Source: Sporosalibacterium faouarense (GTDB taxonomy: Bacteria > Bacillota > Clostridia > Tissierellales > VENL01). From it: a stretch of DNA of 54,180 bases. The stretch lies in assembly GCF_016765695.1 (NCBI RefSeq), contig NZ_JAETGO010000027.1, forward strand, positions 1 to 54,180. Direction: 5' to 3'. The position numbers and the translations under genes were made by a program. Below the pieces are notes generated by a model. That model made no database searches and was not told the DNA's origin. It saw only the letters and a program-made list of their open reading frames with translations. Below, piece by piece: positions 35,201 through 43,779 of this stretch; within the stretch, counting starts at the first letter, position 1, and each line of letters opens with the position of its first letter.

Positions 35201-37648
35201 ATAAATATTGATTTAGGCAGAATTTATTTAAATATGGGAGATTTTGAAAAGGCATATAAAATATACAAGACTGTTAAGGAACAGTTTTACAAGCAGCCTG
35301 AACAGGGACAAAATATAGGAGAGTATTACGATTTTCTAAGTGAATTCAATATCTATATAGGACAATGGGACGAGGCGTTAGATGCTTGTCAAAAATCTAT
35401 TGAGAATAACAATAAGCTTAAACTCACATTATTAGCAGAAAGTAGAATGTTAGTTATCAAGTATATCAAAGGAAATGTGTTAGATAAAAAATCTATAAAT
35501 GAGTTGAGGGCTAGTCTTGAGCATAGTGATTTGAAAAGTATAAGAAGGTTTGCTTTGCTTGAGTTTGCAAGGATATCAATAGATTCAGGAGATATTGAAT
35601 ATGCAAGACAAATCTTAAATGAAGATGAGAAAATATTATCTGAATTTACAACAGATTACTTAAATATAAAAAGAAACTTATTATTGACATACTTTGTTGA
35701 AGACCCAATTAGTGAATTACTTAATATAGAAAAAAATGAGAAAAATAAATATTTAGACTGTGACATGATTATTAACAGAAGACTAGGGATTGAGTATTAT
35801 AAAAAGAAAAACTATTATCAGTCCATATATTATTTTGTTATTACTTTAGATTTAATGCATAGAGCTATTAAGAAAATCTCTAGTCGAGATATGGCTATGC
35901 TATTATTAAAGGCTAATAATATAGATAGACTCTTAGAGAAGATTAATTTCATAATGGGTTCTCTAGCTGTAGAGAGTTATGAAAATGATATAACTGTTGA
36001 TATTTTCTTTGAAGAACACTTTGACTTAGCTGACTTTAGAGAATTGTTTAATAAAAAAGAGTTTTATTATGCTGTATTTGCTCATTTCAATGAAACTACA
36101 TTAGATAATATTGACGATTTAGATGAACTAGTTAAGCATTTTACAGGTAGTTATGAAGATAACCTAGATTTAATCTTAAAATTTGCGATGAAAGAAACCT
36201 TTGCAAGTAGGGGATTTATTTGTATCTATGATAGAGAAAAAGATAAACTGAAGATTCTAAAATCCTCAACAGGAAATTATGATATGACGATTATAAATCA
36301 AGTTATATCAAGGGTTAAGCAAAAAGAATCAGGATTATTAATTCAAAGTACTGCAAAATTTCATAAAGAATACGTATATTTGGAAGAAGATATTAAGTCT
36401 TTGATTTGTGTACCTATATATAAGAAGAAAAGAAACAGAGAAAGCTCTATGTCATTAGATGATGATAGACGTAAAGGCTGTGATAATTTCAATAGTGGTG
36501 AGATTGTTGGCTACATCTATTTAGACTCAGACCGCTTATTTAACAGATTTGATCAGGAGAGGTTTGAACTTATAGAAGCTCTGTCTTATTTATCATTCAT
36601 TAATATAGATAACTATAATTTAAAGAAGACTTCTTCAATAGATATGCTTACAGGAACTTATACTAGAAAATATTTCGATATATTATCAGGAGAAATATTA
36701 AAGAAAAATAAAAAAGCAGGATTGAGCCTTGCAGTGATTATGATAGATATTGATAAATTTAAAGTAGTAAATGATACATTTGGTCATAGAACAGGAGATG
36801 AAGTACTAAGTAAAGTCGGAGATATTATTTTAGACAATGTGAGAGATACAGATATAGTAGGAAGATATGGGGGAGAAGAATTTATTATAATGCTTCCTAA
36901 TACAAGTAAAGAAGATAGTATAAAGGTAGCTGAGAAGATTAGACAAAAAATTGAAAAGGCGCAATTATTAGGTGAGGAGCATCCATTAACAATTAGTTTA
37001 GGTATATCTATTTTACCTAAACATGGACAGTATAAAGAAGAATTAATAGAAAAAGCTGACCAAGCTCTTTATCATGCAAAACAAAACGGTAGAAATAACT
37101 TTGTTATGTGGAGTAGTGATATTGGAGGATCAAGAAAGAGATTAGATAGGTTGGTAGGAATTGTATCAGGGAATACTGTTCAAGACCAAAGAAATATATT
37201 AGCCATGGTAGAAATTATTGACCTTATTAAAGAAAAGGCATGTAAAAAAGATAAAATCTACAGGTTCTTAGGTAGGCTTATAGAAATAGTTGAGGGTAAA
37301 CAAGGGGCTTTATTTATAATAGAAGAAGATAAAAACATTAGTGAAGTATTTGCCCGGGAAATATTTAAAGAAGAATGGATTAATGAATTTAGATATAATG
37401 GAGAGGTCATCAATAGAGTCGTTAACAAAGGTGAAGGTGAATTTCTCATTGATTGGGAGGATGTTGAAAATATTAACGTATTAACAGGAACTCCTAATTG
37501 GCAATCTATAATTGTTACTCCTCTAATAGACCAAGGTCGAACTAAAGGAGTACTATTGATTTCTGTTCCCATTAAAGAAAAAGAGTTCGACTATAACACA
37601 TACAACTTTGTAAGAACAGTTGGAGATATTATGGCGGCTATTATATAA
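32291..37648 (+). CDS. Giant sensor: degenerate protein kinase, AAA-type ATPase, TPR, GAF, diguanylate cyclase, GAF
   Basis: 1,785 residues from ATG 32291 (the TTG at 32273 precedes the SD AAGGAAGTG). Domains in order: protein-kinase fold (about 1-265) with ILLKI Lys, an APE-type motif (IAPEFFMG) and RSDIYSIGMIL, but with YDFLNPNN in place of HRDxKPxN and DIA in place of DFG, so the catalytic Asp is lost; ATPase with HGEEGVGKTRLL Walker A (about 310) and YIILDEFHN Walker B (about 418), of the type found in PknK/MalT-like STAND regulators; TPR-like helices (about 700-1140); GAF (about 1290-1435); GGDEF cyclase with GRYGGEEF (about 1527) and inhibitory site RDTD five residues ahead; second GAF (about 1630-1785). 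No membrane segment. Likely makes c-di-GMP under control of the large sensory front end. Monocistronic. Confidence 0.9.
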   Translation: MQLLNNRYKIEGIHVEETNGTVYKVIDLWSGNKKILLKICEKNLANKKIFDFFCNSFLNLTNIKNKYLLQNGKFDILSVVDNKKTTRNQFYYTKEYADGSTLINSSGSLSFEEILDITRQICDLVDYFQFRGITYDFLNPNNIYCIRQSDNINIKVKDIASIYELKIRDEYGENSRSFIAPEFFMGKEKENLRSDIYSIGMILSFLLDRFIKENPDEIMKKEHSIRIIKDLINRMTSKDSNSREANLRLIIESINSISQTNYNLDFKNERNHLNFSTEIIGREKELNEVFKIDEEFENRVYEKKVFSIHGEEGVGKTRLLKELDFLLRMKGRSVYYTTVTDGNTSQLGPIKKILRQMIKNCDSDLIDKYGCELVKIIPELSAVNDIAPSSALSGEREMLRLYDRISNFIVDFIKGRPTYIILDEFHNSDIDTLRLINYFIRNKVNSSLLFIISYNEALIENDKELDSIINKWSSYHKVEEIDLLKFNLQETALMIKNILGLRNMPVKLGARLMNETAGNPRHIEEVIKNFHATGELFIDEIGNWDLKTEIYSNIYIPSNINEAIKRQIDLLENEMYEVAKIISLFRTSVSKGILSNILGLDIEDLDNIIDKLLAIKIIDEKVEDWGYTYDFYNLQTKKYIYHRIEKKEKQELHELISEVLEDVYSDGKRRNIDELVYHLTLSNQTEKAIRYTVDLAKRMEGFVGNVQAISLWQKADELLKDRIDINKLEVLVNLGRLYSFQGLNDKALDQLFKALEGAILLGEERFIVIARNSIADIYLWRNALVEAEEHISQAQDLAKRVNYVEGYIEGARLMNKLYFQKNEYSKILNTTNKYIDTAKQEKLYTHVAHFYNHLGVYYMFHYNIEKARKCFASSIEYFNKAQDFIESTKAINNIGVIYADHYDDLDKSMEYFEKGLNVSQKYNSFENEIVFFINIGETYIQLNQYEKAKEYINSARKLATEIQDEIDLFLINIDLGRIYLNMGDFEKAYKIYKTVKEQFYKQPEQGQNIGEYYDFLSEFNIYIGQWDEALDACQKSIENNNKLKLTLLAESRMLVIKYIKGNVLDKKSINELRASLEHSDLKSIRRFALLEFARISIDSGDIEYARQILNEDEKILSEFTTDYLNIKRNLLLTYFVEDPISELLNIEKNEKNKYLDCDMIINRRLGIEYYKKKNYYQSIYYFVITLDLMHRAIKKISSRDMAMLLLKANNIDRLLEKINFIMGSLAVESYENDITVDIFFEEHFDLADFRELFNKKEFYYAVFAHFNETTLDNIDDLDELVKHFTGSYEDNLDLILKFAMKETFASRGFICIYDREKDKLKILKSSTGNYDMTIINQVISRVKQKESGLLIQSTAKFHKEYVYLEEDIKSLICVPIYKKKRNRESSMSLDDDRRKGCDNFNSGEIVGYIYLDSDRLFNRFDQERFELIEALSYLSFINIDNYNLKKTSSIDMLTGTYTRKYFDILSGEILKKNKKAGLSLAVIMIDIDKFKVVNDTFGHRTGDEVLSKVGDIILDNVRDTDIVGRYGGEEFIIMLPNTSKEDSIKVAEKIRQKIEKAQLLGEEHPLTISLGISILPKHGQYKEELIEKADQALYHAKQNGRNNFVMWSSDIGGSRKRLDRLVGIVSGNTVQDQRNILAMVEIIDLIKEKACKKDKIYRFLGRLIEIVEGKQGALFIIEEDKNISEVFAREIFKEEWINEFRYNGEVINRVVNKGEGEFLIDWEDVENINVLTGTPNWQSIIVTPLIDQGRTKGVLLISVPIKEKEFDYNTYNFVRTVGDIMAAII

Positions 37649-37761
37649 ATGATAGTCGCATTTCTATATCTAATAAAATTATTGGATTTTGTCCTCAAAA
37701 ATTGGGAATATGTATTATAATAGGATATAAAAGAAATTATAAAATATAAGGTGGTGATAAT

Positions 37762-38769
37762 ATGACTGCAACTATTAAAGACGTAGCGAAATCAGCTGGT
37801 GTTTCCATTTCAACAGTGTCAAGGGTAATCAATAATTCAAAGCCAGTAAGTCCAGAGATTAAAAGAAAAGTTTTAGAAGTTATCAAGGAGTTAAATTATA
37901 GACCTAATGAAATAGCTAGAACACTGGTTACGAAAAAATCTTTTTTAATTGGAGTAATAGTTACAGACATTGGCAACTCAGATGTTACAGAAATGGTAAG
38001 AGGAATAGAGGAAATCGGGAAAATGTACGGCTATGATATTTTACTATGTAGTACATATGGAGATAAAAAGATGGAAGAGAGATATATGCATCTTTTAAAG
38101 ATGAAACAGGTAGAGGGAATAATACTTATTTCAAATGATCCAAATGAAGATATAGATAATCTCTTGACTGAACATGATATTCCATTTGTTTGTTTAAACA
38201 GGTTCTTTAATATAAGAAATCATTCTACTGTGTCTATTGATAATTTTGAAGCTACATATGAAATGACTAAATATCTGTTTGAGCTAAATCATCAAAAGGT
38301 AAAATACATAATGCATAAAGAGAGCAGTGATAGTGATGATGAATCCGTTGAGAGAATAAAATTTAATGGTTATAAGAAAGCCGTAGAAGAATATAGTAGT
38401 GTAATTGATGTAGCATATGCTAAAGGTAGAGAAATAAAGGATGGATATGAGGTGGCTATATCGTGTGATTTTAATGAGGTTACAGCAGTGTTTTGTAGCA
38501 GTGATAAACTTGCAATCGGTGTTATGAATTATTTCTATGATAATGGAATAAAAATTCCTGATGATATATCAGTTTCAGGGTATGGAGATATTAATCTAGC
38601 ATCTATTTTTAGACCTAAACTATCAACTGTTAGAGAACCTTTCTATGATATTGGAGCAGTTGCTATAAGAAGAATAATCAAAGAATTAAAGGGGGAAGAA
38701 ATTACGAATAAAGATATTGTATTACCTCATAAAGTTTTATCAAGGGAAAGTTGCAGGAAAAGAAAATAG
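37762..38769 (+). CDS. LacI-family transcriptional regulator
   Basis: 335 residues. N-terminal helix-turn-helix and hinge: TIKDVAKSAGVSISTVSRVI, NYRPNEIARTL. The rest is a periplasmic-binding-protein-like ligand domain (FLIGVIVTDIGNSDVTEM, GIILISNDP, SVSGYGDINLASIFRPKLST). It normally represses a sugar or nucleoside operon, but no such genes adjoin. SD AAGGTGGTGATAAT directly before ATG. It follows the giant sensor gene by 113 bases with no clear terminator between. Confidence 0.92.
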   Translation: MTATIKDVAKSAGVSISTVSRVINNSKPVSPEIKRKVLEVIKELNYRPNEIARTLVTKKSFLIGVIVTDIGNSDVTEMVRGIEEIGKMYGYDILLCSTYGDKKMEERYMHLLKMKQVEGIILISNDPNEDIDNLLTEHDIPFVCLNRFFNIRNHSTVSIDNFEATYEMTKYLFELNHQKVKYIMHKESSDSDDESVERIKFNGYKKAVEEYSSVIDVAYAKGREIKDGYEVAISCDFNEVTAVFCSSDKLAIGVMNYFYDNGIKIPDDISVSGYGDINLASIFRPKLSTVREPFYDIGAVAIRRIIKELKGEEITNKDIVLPHKVLSRESCRKRK

Positions 38770-38849
38770 CTCTTTTATAAGCTTTTAAGTATAAAAAACC
38801 TTTGCTGGACTAATAATATTTTATGAAAATATTTGGAGGTGAAGGTTTG

Positions 38850-39092
38850 ATGAGAAGAGTTGTTGTTGAAGATAGTTTAAGAAACGTTTCAGACTATTTA
38901 AGAAGCCAAGGTTGTGAAGTAAGTAGTTTAGGCAATGAGTCAGATATTGATAACTGCGATGCAGTTGTTATATCAGGACAAGATAAAAACTTTTCAGGAA
39001 TGCAAGATACCCTTACAAATGCCGTGGTAGTAGATGCAAGGGGAAGAACTCCAGAAGATATTTACAATTACATTAATTCAAATTTAAGATAA
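38850..39092 (+). CDS. YkuS-like UPF0180 family protein
   Basis: 80 residues from ATG 38850 (SD GGAGGTGA; an in-frame ATG at 38823 lies before the SD). The pattern VVVEDSLRNVSDYLRSQG, CDAVVISGQDKNFSGM and VVDARGRTPEDIYNYI matches UPF0180/YkuS, a small alpha/beta protein common in spore-forming Firmicutes with no assigned reaction. Monocistronic. Confidence 0.85.
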   Translation: MRRVVVEDSLRNVSDYLRSQGCEVSSLGNESDIDNCDAVVISGQDKNFSGMQDTLTNAVVVDARGRTPEDIYNYINSNLR

Positions 39093-39118
39093 GCAGCTTT
39101 TTGCTGCTTGTTTTATTT
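39091..39118 (+). terminator. Intrinsic terminator
   Basis: AAGCAGC-TTTTT-GCTGCTT then GTTTTATTT. Confidence 0.9.
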
Positions 39119-39259
39119 AAAATCAAAAGATTAGATATATAACTTTAATTTATATTAAAGATTTAATAAGTTAATTTGAGAAAAAAGATTTATTTAGATT
39201 GAATTAAATAATGAAAATTGGTAAAATAGCATTATTAATAATGTTGGAAGGGGGATTAT

Positions 39260-39622
39260 ATGACTGGAGAAAGCAATCAAGAAAACAAAGTAAGTTTTTT
39301 TAGAAGTAAGCATTTTTTTAAAGTAGTTATTGTTTCAATTATAATTCTTTTAATATTTGTTACTCTAAGTTTATTTGCTGATACCCAAGAAGCAAGGGTA
39401 AAAATAGTTTCAGATAATTTGTTTGCTGTATCACTATTGATATTAATATTTGCAGTTTTTGCAAGAAGTAGAGCCTGGTCATTATTTAAAAAGTCACTTA
39501 AGACTAATGATGAAGAGGTGTTGGAAAAATCCAAGAAAACTAAGTATCTATCTAAGGCTCTTACGTTCATAGGATTTTTTAACTTATTAGGAAGTATAAT
39601 AGCTTTATTTTTAATTTTATAA
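39260..39622 (+). CDS. Small membrane protein, possibly DUF3899 family
   Basis: 120 residues with three membrane segments (VVIVSIIILLIFVTLSLFA, LFAVSLLILIFAVFA, ALTFIGFFNLLGSIIALFL) and a basic loop between the second and third. Layout and the SDNLF motif before the second helix resemble DUF3899 proteins; assignment is tentative. ATG with SD GGAAGGGGGAT. Function unknown. Confidence 0.7.
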   Translation: MTGESNQENKVSFFRSKHFFKVVIVSIIILLIFVTLSLFADTQEARVKIVSDNLFAVSLLILIFAVFARSRAWSLFKKSLKTNDEEVLEKSKKTKYLSKALTFIGFFNLLGSIIALFLIL

Positions 39623-39714
39623 TATAGGAAAGACATTAATAATTTCTAGAATAATTACATAGTATAAATATTTATAAAGATATTAAGAAAATAAAATATT
39701 TTAAATTTTTAAAG

Positions 39715-39763
39715 GGGTAGACTGAAGTGAATAAACTTCACTCTATCCTTTTTGATTTTTTTG
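39715..39763 (+). terminator. Intrinsic terminator before the hut operon
   Basis: GGGTAGA-C-TGAAGT (39715-39728) pairs with ACTTCA-C-TCTATCC (39735-39748), one C-C mismatch; TTTTTGATTTTTTTG follows. Confidence 0.85.
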
Positions 39764-39849
39764 TTATAGGAGTGTTGTTATCTTCAATTGAGGTTCAGCT
39801 AATCATCAAATTAATGCTTTATCAAAGTAAAGAGAAAAACCGATAAAGC

Positions 39850-39918
39850 TTGAAAAATACACAATCTTTTTATATTTTTTGCAGGATATTTTAATCAAAT
39901 ACAGAATATTTTAATTAA
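39850..39918 (+). promoter_or_regulatory. Candidate hut promoter with two direct operator-like repeats
   Basis: TTGAAA (39850-39855), 17-base spacer, TATTTT (39873-39878). Just after it, CAGGATATTTTAATCAA (39882-39898) and CAGAATATTTTAATTAA (39902-39918) repeat at exactly 20-base spacing, two mismatches. With their upstream flanks both halves resemble the CodY box AATTTTCWGAAAATT at about 10 of 15 positions. CodY represses hut in B. subtilis; the link here is inference. Confidence 0.45.
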
Positions 39919-39946
39919 TGAAAATTTTAAAAGAAGGGATGATCAT

Positions 39947-41473
39947 ATGAATAAAGTAATACTTGATGGTAATAGTTTAACAATACAAGACGTAATAAAT
40001 GTTGCTAGAAATAACTACACTGTTGAATTAACAGATGCTGCAGTAGAAAAAGTCAATAAATCAAGAAAGCTTGTAGATAGATTTGTTGATAGTGAAAAGG
40101 TAGTATACGGTATTACAACTGGATTTGGAAAATTTAGTGATGTAGTTATTTCTAAGGAAGAAGCTGAGCAGCTTCAAACTAATTTGATTACAAGTCACTC
40201 TTGTGGGGTTGGAGAACAACTAGATGAGGAAATTGTTAGAGCAGTAATGCTATTGAGAGCAAATGCTCTTGCAAAGGGTTTTTCAGGGATTAGACTTTCA
40301 ACTCTGAAAAAGCTTATTGAGATGGTTAATAAAGGTGTTCATCCAATTATTCCTGAAAAGGGTTCATTGGGATCCAGTGGAGATCTTGCACCTCTTTCTC
40401 ATATGGTACTGGTGTTATTGGGAGAAGGAGAAGCAATATATAAAGGAGAAAGATTAAGTGGTAAGAAGGCTATGGAAGCTGCGGGAATAGATACCATTAG
40501 ACTTACATCTAAAGAAGGATTGGCTTTAATAAATGGTACTCAGGTTATGACTGCTATTGGTGCCTTAACTATATATGATTCTATAAATATTTCAAAAATG
40601 GCTGATATTGCAGCAGGATTAACTATGGAGGCTTTAAATGGTATAGTTACTGCTTTTGATGAAAAGGTTCATAGTGTTAGACCTCATAATGGACAAATGA
40701 ATACAGCAAAAAATATTCTAAGCATTTTGAATGGAAGTGAAATGACTTCTGAGCAAGGTGAGATAAGAGTACAGGATGCTTACACACTTAGATGTATCCC
40801 TCAAATCCATGGAGCAAGTAAAGATGCTATTGATTATGTGATTGAAAAGATAAATATAGAGATTAACTCTGCCACTGATAATCCACTTATATTTGAAGAG
40901 GTTGAAGAAGTTATATCTGGTGGTAATTTCCATGGTCAGCCAATGGCATTAAGCTTTGACTTTTTAAGTATAGCATTAGCTGAGCTAGGCAATGTTTCTG
41001 AGAGAAGATTAGAGAGATTAGTAAATCCTGCTTTAAGTAACCTACCTGCTTTTCTAGTTGAAAAGGGAGGTTTGAATTCAGGTTTTATGATTGTACAATA
41101 TTCAGCTGCTTCACTTGTATCTGAAAATAAAGTTTTATCCCATCCTTCAAGTGTTGATTCCATACCATCCTCAGCAAATCAAGAGGACCATGTTTCTATG
41201 GGAACTATTGGAGCTAGAAAGGCAAGAGAAATACTAGGGAATGTAAGAAAGGTTTTAGCTATGGAAATTCTAGGGGCATGCCAAGCTATAGACTTGAGAG
41301 GTAAAAAGCAATTAGGTGCAGGTACTAGTATAGCCTATAAAATTATAAGGGAAAATACTGATAAAATTGTAGATGATAAAATAATGTATAAAGAGATAAA
41401 TAAATGTGAAGATTTAATTAAATCTAATGAGATTGTGGCTGAAGTAGAAAAAGCCATTGGTAACTTGTTATAG
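39947..41473 (+). CDS. hutH: Histidine ammonia-lyase
   Basis: First step of histidine breakdown: L-histidine to urocanate and ammonia. 508 residues, normal length. YGITTGFGKFSDVVI (about 54-68), the MIO loop EKGSLGSSGDLAPLSH (about 138-152) and late QEDHVSMG are typical. Odd point: the self-cyclising triad that makes the MIO cofactor, normally Ala-Ser-Gly, reads Ser143-Ser144-Gly145. ATG with SD AGAAGGGATG. Leads the hutH-hutU-ftcD-hutI operon. Confidence 0.95.
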   Translation: MNKVILDGNSLTIQDVINVARNNYTVELTDAAVEKVNKSRKLVDRFVDSEKVVYGITTGFGKFSDVVISKEEAEQLQTNLITSHSCGVGEQLDEEIVRAVMLLRANALAKGFSGIRLSTLKKLIEMVNKGVHPIIPEKGSLGSSGDLAPLSHMVLVLLGEGEAIYKGERLSGKKAMEAAGIDTIRLTSKEGLALINGTQVMTAIGALTIYDSINISKMADIAAGLTMEALNGIVTAFDEKVHSVRPHNGQMNTAKNILSILNGSEMTSEQGEIRVQDAYTLRCIPQIHGASKDAIDYVIEKINIEINSATDNPLIFEEVEEVISGGNFHGQPMALSFDFLSIALAELGNVSERRLERLVNPALSNLPAFLVEKGGLNSGFMIVQYSAASLVSENKVLSHPSSVDSIPSSANQEDHVSMGTIGARKAREILGNVRKVLAMEILGACQAIDLRGKKQLGAGTSIAYKIIRENTDKIVDDKIMYKEINKCEDLIKSNEIVAEVEKAIGNLL

Positions 41474-41499
41474 TTTTATTAAGTGCGGAAGTTTCATAT

Positions 41500-41536
41500 A
41501 GAAATATATTTAAGATGTAAATATGTAATTTCCTCA
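41500..41536 (+). repeat. Degenerate dispersed repeat, copy C
   Basis: AGAAATATATTTAAGATG followed by TAAATATGTAATTTCCTCA, in the gap between hutH and hutU; similar to 8022-8060. Confidence 0.35.
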
Positions 41537-41572
41537 AGTTTCAAAATCCATTAATATGAAAGGAGAGTTTTT

Positions 41573-43603
41573 ATGATTAACAATGTTGACGTTTCACAAG
41601 CAATGAAAATTAAATTAGACAATACTTTGCCTAAAATGCCTGAATTTGTTGAGGGGATTAGAAGGGCACCAAAGAGAGAATTCAGACTGAATAAACATCA
41701 AACTGAGCTTGCCTTAAAAAATGCGTTGAGATATATACCTGAAGAATTACATGAAGAGTTAGCACCAGAGTTTTTGGAAGAACTACTTACAAAGGGAAGA
41801 ATCTATGGATATAGATTTAGACCTGAAGGAAATATAAAGGCTAAATCAATTGATGATTACAAGGGTAATTGTATTCAAGGTAAAGCATTCCAAGTAATGA
41901 TTGATAATAACTTAGATTTTGATATTTCCCTATATCCCTATGAACTTGTTACCTATGGGGAGACTGGACAGGTGTGCCAAAACTGGATGCAGTATAGATT
42001 AATAAAGAAATATTTGGAGGTATTAACTGATGAGCAGACATTAGTTATTGCTTCTGGACATCCATTAGGATTATTTAAATCTAGACCGGAAGCACCTAGA
42101 GTAATAATAACTAATGCTCTAATGATAGGAGCCTTTGACAATCAAGATTTCTGGCATAATGCCCAAGCTATGGGAGTTGCTAACTATGGTCAAATGACAG
42201 CAGGTGGATGGATGTATATAGGTCCTCAAGGTATTGTACATGGAACCTTTAATACAATCCTTAATGCTGGTAGAATGAAGCTTGGAGTTCCAGAGGATGG
42301 AGATTTAAGAGGACATTTATTTGTAAGTTCAGGACTAGGTGGAATGAGTGGAGCTCAGCCTAAAGCAGCAGAGATAGCAAATGGTGTGGCTATAGTTGCT
42401 GAAGTAGATTATTCAAGAATAGTTACTAGACATGAACAAGGCTGGGTAGGCGAAATAGCTAAGAGTCCTAAGGAAGCCTTTGATTTGGCCCATAAGTATA
42501 TGGAGAAAAAAGAGCCATTATCAATCGCATTTCATGGAAATATTATAGAATTATTGGAATATGCAGTGGAGAACGACGTTCATATAGAGCTATTATCAGA
42601 CCAAACATCTTGCCATGTACCTTATGATGGAGGATATTGCCCAGAAGGTTTATCATTTGATGAAAGAACAGAGCTATTGAAAAATGATAAAGCAAAGTTC
42701 AAGAAGTTAGTCGATGAATCCCTGCGCAAGCACTATGATTTAATTAAGAAATTAGTTGATAGAGGTACTTACTTCTTTGATTATGGTAACAGCTTTATGA
42801 AAGCAGTATATGATGCAGGAGTTAAAGAGATTGCTAAAAATGGTGTAGATGAAAGTGAAGGCTTTGTATTTCCGTCTTATGTGGAGGATATAATGGGACC
42901 TATGCTTTTTGATTATGGATATGGACCATTTAGATGGGTTTGCTTAAGTGGTAAGCATGATGACTTATTAAAAACAGATAAAGCTGCAATGGATATTATT
43001 GATCCAAATAGAAGAGGACAAGACAGAGATAACTATGTATGGATAAAGGATGCAGATAATAACAAGCTTGTTGTAGGAACAGAAGCTAGAATTCTTTATC
43101 AAGATGCATTGGGAAGAAGGGATATAGCCCTTAAATTTAATGAGATGGTTAGAAATGGTGAAGTAGGACCTATCATGCTTGGAAGGGATCATCATGATAC
43201 AGGGGGTACAGATTCACCATTTAGAGAAACAGCTAACATTAAAGATGGAAGTAATATAATGGCTGATATGGCAACACAATGCTTTGCAGGTAATGCAGCT
43301 AGGGGTATGAGTTTAATAGCCCTTCACAATGGTGGTGGAGTTGGTATTGGTAAGTCAATTAATGGTGGATTTGGTTTAGTGCTTGATGGAAGTAAAGAAG
43401 TTGATGAAATAATCAAATCATCTATCCCATGGGATGTTATGGGAGGAGTAGCAAGAAGAGCTTGGGCTAGAAATGAAAATTCCATAGAAACATCTATTGA
43501 ATACAATAAAATCAATGATGGAAAGGACCATATTACATTACCGTATATTCCTAAAAAAGGGTTAGTAGAAAATTTAGTAGAAAAGGCTTTGAAAAACAAC
43601 TAA
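41573..43603 (+). CDS. hutU: Urocanate hydratase, long form
   Basis: Second step: urocanate to imidazolonepropionate, using tightly bound NAD as electrophile. Family landmarks: YETGQVCQNW-like GETGQVCQNWMQY, ASGHPLGLF, VTGGWMYIGPQG-like TAGGWMYIGPQGIVHGT, GLGGMSGAQPKAA and DQTSCHVPYDGGYCP (catalytic Cys region), RDHHDTGGTDSPFRET and NGGGVGIG. 676 residues, longer than the roughly 550-560 of B. subtilis or Pseudomonas enzymes and like the long form of animals and some anaerobes. ATG with SD AAAGGAGAG. Confidence 0.95.
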   Translation: MINNVDVSQAMKIKLDNTLPKMPEFVEGIRRAPKREFRLNKHQTELALKNALRYIPEELHEELAPEFLEELLTKGRIYGYRFRPEGNIKAKSIDDYKGNCIQGKAFQVMIDNNLDFDISLYPYELVTYGETGQVCQNWMQYRLIKKYLEVLTDEQTLVIASGHPLGLFKSRPEAPRVIITNALMIGAFDNQDFWHNAQAMGVANYGQMTAGGWMYIGPQGIVHGTFNTILNAGRMKLGVPEDGDLRGHLFVSSGLGGMSGAQPKAAEIANGVAIVAEVDYSRIVTRHEQGWVGEIAKSPKEAFDLAHKYMEKKEPLSIAFHGNIIELLEYAVENDVHIELLSDQTSCHVPYDGGYCPEGLSFDERTELLKNDKAKFKKLVDESLRKHYDLIKKLVDRGTYFFDYGNSFMKAVYDAGVKEIAKNGVDESEGFVFPSYVEDIMGPMLFDYGYGPFRWVCLSGKHDDLLKTDKAAMDIIDPNRRGQDRDNYVWIKDADNNKLVVGTEARILYQDALGRRDIALKFNEMVRNGEVGPIMLGRDHHDTGGTDSPFRETANIKDGSNIMADMATQCFAGNAARGMSLIALHNGGGVGIGKSINGGFGLVLDGSKEVDEIIKSSIPWDVMGGVARRAWARNENSIETSIEYNKINDGKDHITLPYIPKKGLVENLVEKALKNN

Positions 43604-43646
43604 GTAGTTTATTGAAGCTTTAGTCTTAGTAATTTGCATATAATAA

Positions 43647-43688
43647 GTGAAGAATTAATTTAAAAGAATTGATTCTTCACATTCTTTT
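43647..43688 (+). terminator. Hairpin between hutU and ftcD
   Basis: GTGAAGAATTAATT (43647-43660) pairs with AATTGATTCTTCAC (43667-43680) with one wobble. The tail ATTCTTTT is only moderately T-rich, so it may be a partial terminator or mRNA stabiliser inside the operon. Confidence 0.55.
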
Positions 43689-43779
43689 GAATTACATTAA
43701 AAAAAGAACTATATAGTTTTAAGCTAAGATAATTTCAATGTTTCAATATTCTAGAGAGACAAAATAAGGAGGAATAAAA

